Part shown: positions 57,868 to 64,000 of the stretch, in pieces
How the letters are laid out: every line of letters starts with the position of its first letter
Numbering within the stretch: position 1 is the stretch's first letter
DNA from: Brevibacillus parabrevis
Lineage (GTDB): Bacteria; Bacillota; Bacilli; Brevibacillales; Brevibacillaceae
Assembly: GCF_003710905.1 (NCBI RefSeq)
Contig: NZ_RHHV01000017.1
Coordinates: 1 to 64,000 of the forward strand
Length of the DNA stretch: 64,000 bases
Direction: 5' to 3'
The notes under the pieces: model-generated
The model's input: the letters and a program-made list of their open reading frames with translations, nothing else
Told to the model about the DNA's origin: nothing
The model's database searches: none
Program-made: the position numbers and the translations under genes

Positions 57868-59892
57868 TTACTTCACAATCGCTCCGTTCGGCATGCTCGG
57901 ATCTACTGTCGCAAGCGTCAGCTGATCGCCTGCGGACGCTGCCAAAATCATGCCCTGCGACAGCTCTCCGCGCAGTTTCACAGGCTTCAGATTGGCTACG
58001 AGGATTACTTTTTTGCCGACCATGTCTTCCGGCGTGTAGTATTTCGCGATACCGGAAACGACTTGGCGCTTTTCATAGCCGAGATCCAGTTGCAAAATCA
58101 GCAGTTTGTCGGCGTTCGGGTGCTTCGCACATTCCACTACTTGCGCAACACGCAGTTCTACTTTGCCAAAATCGTCGATACCGATTTCTTCTTTGGCATC
58201 CGCTGGTTTTTCTGTCGCTTCCGCCTGGTTTGCCGTTGTTTCGTTCACAGGTGCTTCCCCTTTCAAAGCGTCTTGTTTTTTCTTGTTTTCCTCTGCTTGG
58301 CGGCGTGCTTCTGCTGTCGAATCGTCAATGAAAGCCAGCTCAGCCTGCACGTCCAGACGCGGGAACAAAAGCTCTTTGCGGCTCACGATGCTGCCGGCAG
58401 GCAATCCGCCCCATACGCCAGCCGATTCCCAGCTTGTCGCCTGTTCGTTGCCCAAAATGCCGAGTTGGTCCCAAATTTTCGCAGGCGCCTTGGTCATGAA
58501 CGGTTGAATCAGCACGGAACTGATGCGAATGCTTTCCGCGAGGTTGTACATGACTGTCGCCAGACGTCCTTTGGTTTCTTCCGATTTTGCCAGGTTCCAC
58601 GGCATGGTTTCGTCGATGTATTTGTTCGTGCGGCCCACCAGTTCCCAGATGTGGGCAAGCGCATTGGAGAAACGCATTTCTTCCATATGCTCCTCGACCA
58701 GCGCCTTCGTTTTCATCGCGAGGCTGATCAGGCTGTCATCCGGTTCGCCAGCATCTTGCGGAGCTGGAACTACGCCTTCGAAGTATTTCTCGATCATGGT
58801 AGCGGTGCGGCTGAGCAAGTTGCCGATATCGTTTGCCAGATCGTAGTTCAGGCGCTGTACGAACGATTCCGGTGTGAAAATGCCGTCCTGCCCGAAGTTG
58901 ATTTCACGCAACAGGAAGTAGCGAACGCCATCGGAGCCGTAACGGTCAATCAGCAGCTTGGGATCGATAACATTTCCTTTCGACTTGGACATTTTTCCAT
59001 CCGGCATCAACAGCCAGCCATGACCGAAAATTTGTTTCGGCAGCGGAACATCGAGCGCCATCAGCAAAATCGGCCAGTAGATCGTATGGAAGCGCAAAAT
59101 GTCTTTTCCGACCATATGGACGTTGGCAGGCCAGAAACGGCGATATTTGCTGTCGTCGTCAGACAAGTAGCCAAGAGCAGAAATGTAGTTGGTCAACGCG
59201 TCAATCCAGACGTAAATCACATGTTCAGGATCGCTCGGCACTTTAATTCCCCAGTCAAATGTGCTGCGGGATACGGACAAGTCCTGGAGTCCAGGCTTCA
59301 GGAAGTTGTTGATCATCTCGTTGCGGCGACTCTCCGGTTGAATGAAGTCAGGGTTCGCTTCAATGTGCGCGAGCAGTCTGTCCTGATACTTCGACATGCG
59401 GAAGAAGTAGTTTTTCTCCTTGACCTTCTTCACTTCGCGGCCGCAATCCGGACAAATGTAACCCTTGTCGGTTTTACATTGGGTTTCTGTCCAGAACGCC
59501 TCGTCTGGTACGCAATAGTAGCCTTCGTACTCGCCGAGGTAAATATCGCCTTGGTCAAGCAGACGCTGGAACACTTTTTGCACGACTTCTTTGTGGCGCG
59601 GCTGTGTCGTACGGATGAAATCATCGTACGAGATGTCGAGCTTCTGCCACAGGTCGCGAATCCAGTCTACGACAGGATCGATAAATTCCAATGGCTGCTT
59701 GCCATCTTCGGCCGCGCGCTCCTGTAGCTTTTGACCGTGCTCGTCCGTACCTGTTAGGTAGTAGACGTCGTAGCCGCGCAAACGTTTGTAGCGCGCCAGT
59801 GCATCGCAAGCAATTGTCGTGTAGGCATTTCCGATGTGCAGCTTATTGCTTGGATAATAAATCGGTGTGGTGATGTAGTATGTTGGTTTCAT
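57868..59892 (-). CDS. metG: Methionyl-tRNA synthetase
   Basis: 674 residues. Class I signature HIGN in NKLHIGNAY, KMSKSKGN, a zinc knuckle (CPDCGREVKK), and a C-terminal EMAP/Trbp111-type tRNA-binding domain from about 565 (ELRVAQVVECAKHPNADKL), which dimerises the enzyme. This is the long form typical of Bacillus. GGAGGGG precedes the ATG. Expression is controlled by the upstream T-box leader. Confidence 0.97.
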   Translation of the reverse strand: MKPTYYITTPIYYPSNKLHIGNAYTTIACDALARYKRLRGYDVYYLTGTDEHGQKLQERAAEDGKQPLEFIDPVVDWIRDLWQKLDISYDDFIRTTQPRHKEVVQKVFQRLLDQGDIYLGEYEGYYCVPDEAFWTETQCKTDKGYICPDCGREVKKVKEKNYFFRMSKYQDRLLAHIEANPDFIQPESRRNEMINNFLKPGLQDLSVSRSTFDWGIKVPSDPEHVIYVWIDALTNYISALGYLSDDDSKYRRFWPANVHMVGKDILRFHTIYWPILLMALDVPLPKQIFGHGWLLMPDGKMSKSKGNVIDPKLLIDRYGSDGVRYFLLREINFGQDGIFTPESFVQRLNYDLANDIGNLLSRTATMIEKYFEGVVPAPQDAGEPDDSLISLAMKTKALVEEHMEEMRFSNALAHIWELVGRTNKYIDETMPWNLAKSEETKGRLATVMYNLAESIRISSVLIQPFMTKAPAKIWDQLGILGNEQATSWESAGVWGGLPAGSIVSRKELLFPRLDVQAELAFIDDSTAEARRQAEENKKKQDALKGEAPVNETTANQAEATEKPADAKEEIGIDDFGKVELRVAQVVECAKHPNADKLLILQLDLGYEKRQVVSGIAKYYTPEDMVGKKVILVANLKPVKLRGELSQGMILAASAGDQLTLATVDPSMPNGAIVK

Positions 59893-59921
59893 GCAACCTA
59901 GCCCCTCCTAATAACATGTAG

Positions 59922-60229
59922 AAAAATAGAAAAGCCCACCCCAAAAAATTGGGGCGAGCTCTAACTCGCGGTACCACCCAAATGCTCCGTCTCCCTCGCG
60001 GAAAACGGACTTGGTGAGTCCAAAACAGACTCTACCCTTAACGCGGGTCAACGTCACAGACTACTGGGCACGACGGTTTGGTCGCGGCTGTTCATCTGCA
60101 AGACTCTGGGTCCATGTTCGGCTTGCTCGCTTATACCGGTTTTCAGCTGCCCCGGCTCTCTGGAATAAGGAGGATCGGCTTACTCTTCCCATCATGGTCG
60201 TTTGCTTTTGCTGTGCATTCCCTCATTTA
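59922..60229 (-). promoter_or_regulatory. Methionine T-box riboswitch of metG
   Basis: Minus-strand leader of about 300 nt with the T-box core GGGTGGTACCGCG (59967-59979), a stem I with AGAGAGCCGG and a specifier loop reading GAACATGGACC, hence ATG (Met). A terminator stem GCTCGCCCC/GGGGTGGGC (59934-59959) with a T-rich tail lies before metG. Uncharged tRNA-Met would stabilise the antiterminator and let metG-tatD be transcribed. Confidence 0.9.
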
Positions 60230-60235
60230 TCCTCT

Positions 60236-60263
60236 ATTGTACACGACCGACCTGTTTTGTAAA
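60236..60263 (-). promoter_or_regulatory. metG promoter
   Basis: Minus-strand -35 TTTACA (60258-60263), 16-bp spacer, -10 TACAAT (60236-60241), ahead of the T-box leader. Confidence 0.65.
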
Positions 60264-60339
60264 CATCCAGCCAGCACCATCTTTCCCGAATTATTTTCAA
60301 ATGTAAGGAAAAGGGAAAGCAGAGAGAAGTAGGCTTTTT

Positions 60340-60386
60340 TGTCGAATAGGCGCGGTTTCATTCGACATAAAGTGACTGTTTCGACA
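60340..60386. promoter_or_regulatory. Three Spo0A boxes upstream of abrB
   Basis: Exact cores of the 0A box: TGTCGAA at 60340-60346 and its inverse TTCGACA at 60361-60367 and 60380-60386. They lie 160-210 bp upstream of the abrB transcription start, between metG and abrB. Confidence 0.65.
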
Positions 60387-60515
60387 TGCATTAATCCCAG
60401 TAAATTTTATCCATAAAAATTTCCATACACTTTCCAGTTTCCTACAAAACGCTGATATATCAACTTTCTTATTTTCAAAAAACACTTTGGTTTTCAAAGA
60501 TTTGTCAAAATCATG

Positions 60516-60544
60516 TTGACACCTTTGGGAATCGCTGGTATGAT
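60516..60544 (+). promoter_or_regulatory. abrB promoter
   Basis: Perfect -35 TTGACA (60516-60521), 17-bp spacer, -10 TATGAT (60539-60544). Confidence 0.8.
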
Positions 60545-60559
60545 AATCCCAACAGAAAA

Positions 60560-60566
60560 TGTCGAA
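60560..60566 (+). promoter_or_regulatory. Spo0A box downstream of the abrB promoter
   Basis: Exact TGTCGAA at about +10 to +16 relative to the expected start. In B. subtilis Spo0A~P represses abrB from sites just downstream of its promoter, and this site is placed in the same way. Confidence 0.75.
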
Positions 60567-60634
60567 TATTGACGATTAATGATGAGCGTTTAACAATAGC
60601 ATCGACATATGAATTTTTAGGAGGAGAATTTACA

Positions 60635-60886
60635 ATGATGAAATCAACGGGGATTGTTCGTAAAGTAGATGAATTGGGTCGTGTCGTTATTCCAATCGAA
60701 TTGCGCCGCACACTCGGCATTGCCGAAAAAGACGCTTTGGAAATTTACGTAGATGGTGAGCGCATCATCCTGAAAAAATACGAGCCTGCTTGCATCTTCT
60801 GTGGAAACGCTGATAAAGTATCTCATTTTAAAGGTAAAATCGTTTGCCAAGATTGCCTGACTGAGATGCCAGTTGTAAAACGCTAA
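60635..60886 (+). CDS. abrB: Transition-state regulator AbrB
   Basis: 83 residues. The N-terminal swapped-hairpin DNA-binding domain (STGIVRKVDELGRVVIPIEL, RTLGIAEKDALEIYVDGERI) is nearly the same as in B. subtilis AbrB. The C-terminal part differs: it is short and has two CxxC pairs (CIFCGNADKV, CQDCLTEM), suggesting a zinc ribbon in place of the usual multimerisation domain. It represses stationary-phase and sporulation genes in growth. GAGGAG lies eight bases before the first of two ATG codons. Confidence 0.93.
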   Translation: MMKSTGIVRKVDELGRVVIPIELRRTLGIAEKDALEIYVDGERIILKKYEPACIFCGNADKVSHFKGKIVCQDCLTEMPVVKR

Positions 60887-60913
60887 TTTTTGATAAAAAA
60901 CCGATTTACATAC

Positions 60914-60960
60914 AAATAGCCTTCGCACAGGGACAAGCTATGCGAAGGCTATTTGTGTTT
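60914..60960 (+). terminator. abrB terminator
   Basis: 14-bp perfect stem AAATAGCCTTCGCA/TGCGAAGGCTATTT followed by GTGTTTT. Confidence 0.8.
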
Positions 60961-60972
60961 TCTGAGCAAAAG

Positions 60973-60999
60973 AAAAAAGCCGACCTGCTAAGGCCAGCT
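60973..60999 (-). terminator. rsmI terminator
   Basis: Minus-strand stem AGCTGGCC/GGTCGGCT with two G-T pairs, followed by six T residues. Confidence 0.65.
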
Positions 61000-61001
61000 C
61001 C

Positions 61002-61886
61002 TTATTCCGCTTCCTGATCGCGATGGTACTCGTTGTAAACGTCCCGTTTGGGCAAGCCGCGGTCATCAGCCGCCTGCTTGATGGCTTCTTTTTTGCTCAG
61101 ACCCTGCTCACAGTAATGGTCGACATGCCCAACGACGCTCATTTGCTGCCACCAGTCAACAGCTTCCTCTGTTTCGACAGCGCCTGTGTAGCCTTCGACA
61201 ATGACGCAAAATTCCCCGCGCACTTCCCCGCTGTCCAGCCATTCCAGCAGTTCGTCAAAAGTGCCGCGAACAAACTCTTCGTAGCGCTTGGTCAGCTCCC
61301 GAGCCAAAACAGCCCGGCGATTTCCCCACGCTTCCCGCATCGCGGCAATCGTCTTTGCAATCCGATGCGGAGCTTCGTAAAAAATCAACGTCTCCGGATA
61401 ACGCTTGAGCCGTTCCAGCTCCTCGCGCCGCTCCTTGTTTTCCCGCCCGATGAATCCGCAAAAAACAAAACGGTCTGTAGGCAGTCCCGAAGCAATCAAA
61501 GCTGTCAGTGCGGCATTGGCACCTGGCACCGGAACGACAGGATATCCGGCGGCGACTGCATCGCGCACAAGATCTGCCCCCGGATCGGAGATAGCCGGCA
61601 GTCCGGCGTCGCTCACCAAGGCAATTCGCTTTCCTTCTGCCAACCATTGCAACAGCCCTTGACCGCTTGCTTCCTTATTATGCTCGTGATAGCTCACTGT
61701 GCGCTTCTCGATCTGAAAATGGTTCAGCAGCTTCCTTGTTTGCCGCGTATCTTCACAGGCAATCACATCGACCGCGCGCAGTGTTTCCAAGCACCGGACC
61801 GTGATGTCATCGAGGTTGCCAATTGGCGTAGCCACCAAATACAGGACACCTGTTTCCTCCTGCGCAAAGCTGCGCTGTATATTCAT
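61002..61886 (-). CDS. rsmI: 16S rRNA 2'-O-ribose methyltransferase RsmI
   Basis: 294 residues. Methylates the 2'-O of C1402 in 16S rRNA. Tetrapyrrole-methylase-like fold: LYLVATPIGNLDDITVR, CEDTRQTRKLLNHF, GLPAISDPGADLV and VPVPGANAALTAL. The start MNIQRSFAQ follows GGAGGG; it overlaps the yazA stop by 4 bp. The downstream tail AADDRGLPKRDVYNEYH is family-typical. Confidence 0.95.
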   Translation of the reverse strand: MNIQRSFAQEETGVLYLVATPIGNLDDITVRCLETLRAVDVIACEDTRQTRKLLNHFQIEKRTVSYHEHNKEASGQGLLQWLAEGKRIALVSDAGLPAISDPGADLVRDAVAAGYPVVPVPGANAALTALIASGLPTDRFVFCGFIGRENKERREELERLKRYPETLIFYEAPHRIAKTIAAMREAWGNRRAVLARELTKRYEEFVRGTFDELLEWLDSGEVRGEFCVIVEGYTGAVETEEAVDWWQQMSVVGHVDHYCEQGLSKKEAIKQAADDRGLPKRDVYNEYHRDQEAE

Positions 61887-62155
61887 TGCGGCGTCCCTCC
61901 AATCAAGTCTTCTTTTTGCTTGCGATTCAGCCGTTTGATCGCTTCCTCCCGCTTCAAGCCCCATGAACGGTCAGGCCCCTCTTCCCAAAAGACAAGCGCC
62001 AACGGCCCGCGTCCTCTGGTATACTTCGCGCCCTTTCCCTCCTGGTGCTTCGCCAGTCGGCGCAGCAGCTCCGTCGTATAGCCGGTATACAAGGAACCGT
62101 CTGCGCAGGAAAGCATGTAGACAAAGTGGCTCTTATGCGAGGGAATCTCTTCTGC
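61883..62155 (-). CDS. yazA: GIY-YIG domain protein YazA (UPF0213)
   Basis: 90 residues. FVYMLSCADGSLYTGYT contains the GIY-YIG core in the form VYML...YTGY, and the arginine/glutamate positions follow (RRLAKHQEGKGAKYTRGRGP). Family members are putative endonucleases of unknown role. No ATG fits before the domain; the best start is TTG 62155 with AGGAA upstream, giving a 23-bp overlap with yabB. The three genes yabB-yazA-rsmI are coupled. Confidence 0.85.
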   Translation of the reverse strand, partial: AEEIPSHKSHFVYMLSCADGSLYTGYTTELLRRLAKHQEGKGAKYTRGRGPLALVFWEEGPDRSWGLKREEAIKRLNRKQKEDLIGGTPQ

Positions 62156-62900
62156 CAAAATAAATTTCCTGAAGTTCCTCACAGTATTCCTCACCATTCT
62201 CATAGACAATCAATGGCGGTTGAATCCTCAGCTCCGGCTTTCCGCCCCGCATTCCTTCGATTAGTACCATATTCGGCTCCGCATCCCTGCGCGGATAAAC
62301 CAGGCGCATCCGCTTCGGCTCGATTCCGTATTGACGCATCAAGGAAATGATATCAATCAGTCGCGTCGACCGATGGACGAGTGCGAGCTTGCCCCCATTT
62401 TTCAACAGCTGGCTGCCGACCCGGATGACATCTTCCAACGACAGCAAGATCTCATGACGGGCGATCGCAAAGTGCTCGCTGGTGTTTTTCTCGCCACTCG
62501 TCGCAGGCATATATGGCGGATTGCACGTAATCAGATCGAATTTGCCGTGACCGTAATGGGCAACAGCCTCTTTGACGTCTCCATGGTGCATCTCGATCCG
62601 TTCTGTAAGCCCGTTCAACTGTACGTTTCGACTCGCCATGTCGTACAAACGCGGCTGAATTTCGATTCCATCAAAATGAGCTTCCGGCGTCCTTGTCGTC
62701 ATGATCAGCGGAATCGCCCCGTTGCCCGTACACATATCAAGCACCCTGCCGCGCTTTGGCACCGATGCAAACCGCGCAAGCAGCACAGCATCCATGGAAA
62801 AACAGAACACCTCGTGGCTCTGGATGATTTTCATTTCGTGTGTCAATAAATCGTCAATGCGCTCCGCATCGTAGAGCGGCACGTTGGTGACAGGTTCCAT
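62133..62900 (-). CDS. yabB: tRNA1(Val) adenine-N6 methyltransferase-like protein (YabB)
   Basis: 255 residues. SAM-dependent methyltransferase with VLDMCTGNGAIPL and the N6-adenine motif NPPYMP. E. coli TrmN6 methylates A37 of tRNA-Val; for the Bacillus homologue the substrate is inferred. The unusual N-terminal lead HEMKIIQSHEVFCFSMDAVLL is conserved in YabB. ATG lies 95 bp after the yabA stop, with a terminator between. Confidence 0.9.
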   Translation of the reverse strand: MEPVTNVPLYDAERIDDLLTHEMKIIQSHEVFCFSMDAVLLARFASVPKRGRVLDMCTGNGAIPLIMTTRTPEAHFDGIEIQPRLYDMASRNVQLNGLTERIEMHHGDVKEAVAHYGHGKFDLITCNPPYMPATSGEKNTSEHFAIARHEILLSLEDVIRVGSQLLKNGGKLALVHRSTRLIDIISLMRQYGIEPKRMRLVYPRRDAEPNMVLIEGMRGGKPELRIQPPLIVYENGEEYCEELQEIYFGRRDSLA

Positions 62901-62935
62901 CCTTTATTTCCTACTCCTTTTTGTCCTTGTCTTGG

Positions 62936-62969
62936 AAAAAGCGACCTGACACGTGGCACAGGTCGCTTT
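62936..62969 (-). terminator. yabA terminator
   Basis: Minus-strand stem AAAGCGACCTG/CAGGTCGCTTT, loop of about 10, followed by TTTTTCC. Confidence 0.8.
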
Positions 62970-62995
62970 CTCCATACGGTGATCGCTCGTCACCT

Positions 62996-63367
62996 TTATT
63001 TTTGAGGGCCGCCGCTCAAAAACGAGAGACAGAACAGGCAATCCCCTTCTTTACGCAAACTGCCGAAATGCACATTGCAGATATGAAACCCTTCCGCATA
63101 CAGACGAGCAAGGTTGTCATACCCTTCCCCGACCACGGCCTTTTTGGCTTTCTCCTTGGCAACAATGCTTGTTCCTTTTTGTTTTGCCTGGGAGCCAGTC
63201 TTTTTCTTGTCCAGTCGGTTGCGAAGATGCTGGTTTTCAACGAGTAATTGGGCATTTTCCTCCATCAAAACAACGATGACGTCTTTCAACTCACCGATCT
63301 CTTTGTACAGGTCCCCAATTCGTTCTTCAATGCTCGCCATCTTGACGAAGATTTCCCGTTTGTCCAC
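62996..63367 (-). CDS. yabA: Replication initiation control protein YabA
   Basis: 123 residues. N-terminal coiled coil (about 5-55; EIGELKDVIVVLMEENAQL) for tetramerisation and a C-terminal zinc motif (HICNVHFGSLRKEGDCLFC). In B. subtilis YabA binds DnaA and DnaN to limit replication initiation. It follows ricT by 28 bp, in the conserved ricT-yabA order. Confidence 0.93.
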   Translation of the reverse strand: MDKREIFVKMASIEERIGDLYKEIGELKDVIVVLMEENAQLLVENQHLRNRLDKKKTGSQAKQKGTSIVAKEKAKKAVVGEGYDNLARLYAEGFHICNVHFGSLRKEGDCLFCLSFLSGGPQK

Positions 63368-63395
63368 TAGCTCACCTCTCCCCTACCCCCACACT

Positions 63396-64000
63396 TTATT
63401 CATAGGTGGGGAGCCCTATCGCAATCTCATCCAATCCAAATTCCGTGATGCGTTTGTCGATCGAAAGCTCCACCTGAACGGACTGATCCAGTACGTTAAC
63501 AGAAACGACTCGTCCATTTCCCATCGGGGTAGTGACCACCTTGCCGACATCCGGCATTTCATCACGCGTGCTTTCGTAGTTGTCATTCTCGTATTTTAAA
63601 CAGCACATCAAACGGCCGCACAGACCGGAGATTTTTGCTGGATTCAACGAAAGGTTTTGATCCTTGGCCATTTTGATCGAAACTGGCTCGAAATCGCCGA
63701 GGAATGTCGAACAGCACAGCAGCCTGCCACAGGGACCAATGCCGCCAAGCATTTTTGCTTCGTCGCGCACGCCAATCTGACGCAGTTCAATGCGGGTGCG
63801 AAACACGGAAGCGAGGTCTTTTACCAGCTCGCGGAAATCAACCCTGCCGTCAGCGGTAAAATAAAAAATGATCTTGTTGCGGTCAAATGTGTATTCCACA
63901 TCGACCAGCTTCATATCGAGCTTGTGCTCCTTGATCTTCGTCTGGCACACGGAAAAGGCATTTTTCGCAGCTTGCTTGTTTTCATCAACCTGCTTAGCGT
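63396..64000 (-). CDS. ricT: RicT (YaaT), PSP1-domain protein, 5' end outside the window
   Basis: C-terminal part of at least 200 residues; the frame stays open to the right edge of the window, so the start is missing. PSP1 domain with YTFDRNKIIFYFTADGRVDF and the cysteine-rich GPCGRLLCCSTF and GLCGRLMCCLKYE segments, which in B. subtilis bind [4Fe-4S] clusters in the RicAFT complex. That complex promotes RNase Y-mediated mRNA maturation and affects sporulation and biofilm formation. Confidence 0.92.
   Translation of the reverse strand, partial: AKQVDENKQAAKNAFSVCQTKIKEHKLDMKLVDVEYTFDRNKIIFYFTADGRVDFRELVKDLASVFRTRIELRQIGVRDEAKMLGGIGPCGRLLCCSTFLGDFEPVSIKMAKDQNLSLNPAKISGLCGRLMCCLKYENDNYESTRDEMPDVGKVVTTPMGNGRVVSVNVLDQSVQVELSIDKRITEFGLDEIAIGLPTYE

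Noticed and set aside
58063..59727. 554-codon plus-strand frame opposite metG
   Set aside because: Exact shadow of metG without start signals or homology.

Overview
This window looks like the chromosome of an aerobic, endospore-forming Firmicute related to Bacillus, most likely Brevibacillus or a close relative. That placement is inference. It rests on the conserved Bacillus-type gene order from ricT/yabA through abrB, metG, yabE, rnmV, rsmA, veg, sspF, ispE, purR, spoVG, glmU, prs, pth, mfd, spoVT, yabN, divIC, spoIIE, tilS, hpt and ftsH to coaX, on many sporulation genes, on a moderately high GC content, and on an AbrB with a cysteine-rich tail. Nearly all genes lie on the minus strand, so the window reads from right to left.

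Right to left. (1) 64000-60914: ricT (cut by the window edge), yabA, yabB, yazA, rsmI and, on the plus strand, abrB behind a promoter region with four Spo0A boxes. (2) 60263-53000: a methionine T-box leader with metG and tatD, yabE, rnmV-rsmA, veg and sspF. (3) 52900-44830: ispE, purR-ridA-spoVG, a CobW-type gene inserted on the plus strand, glmU-prs-ctc, pth, and fin behind a sigma-F promoter. (4) 44746-35650: mfd, prsA, spoVT, the flippase yabM, yabN and rqcP. (5) 35590-27981: an accessory block that splits rqcP from yabP. It holds a DUF2157/GDYXXLXY membrane protein, a divergent SgrR-type regulator and MFS pair, and a repeat-rich surface protein. (6) 27878-18624: yabP-yabQ-divIC-yabR, spoIIE, yabS-yabT, a YjjP/YjjB transporter pair, tilS, hpt and ftsH. 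(7) 16583-2473: a metal and cofactor block with a HAD phosphatase, a Fur-controlled siderophore-uptake locus, nadA, a PadR-controlled SEDS protein, a PCYCGC lipoprotein, znuA, znuCB-zur and nadB-nadC-coaX. (8) 1602-1: ten tRNA genes, then tandem rRNA promoters and a boxA element that lead off the left edge towards a 16S gene.

Functional links. Zinc homeostasis is represented by znuA, znuCB-zur, two Zur-box-like sites and perhaps the cysteine-rich lipoprotein and the CobW protein. Iron homeostasis is represented by an AraC regulator, a binding lipoprotein and a BesA-like esterase with two Fur-box-like sites. NAD and CoA synthesis are represented by nadABC and coaX. Sporulation control is visible as Spo0A boxes at abrB and spoIIE, a sigma-H-like promoter at spoVG and a sigma-F-like promoter at fin.

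Most unusual observations: an AraC regulator and a lipoprotein binding protein joined in one uninterrupted frame, with a Fur-controlled promoter and start site inside it (13538-15541); a 21-bp terminator-like hairpin that buries the ctc ribosome binding site (46507-46569); a PadR-linked SEDS glycosyltransferase with an extra N-terminal cytoplasmic domain (9917-11538). I saw no CRISPR array, insertion sequence or prophage.
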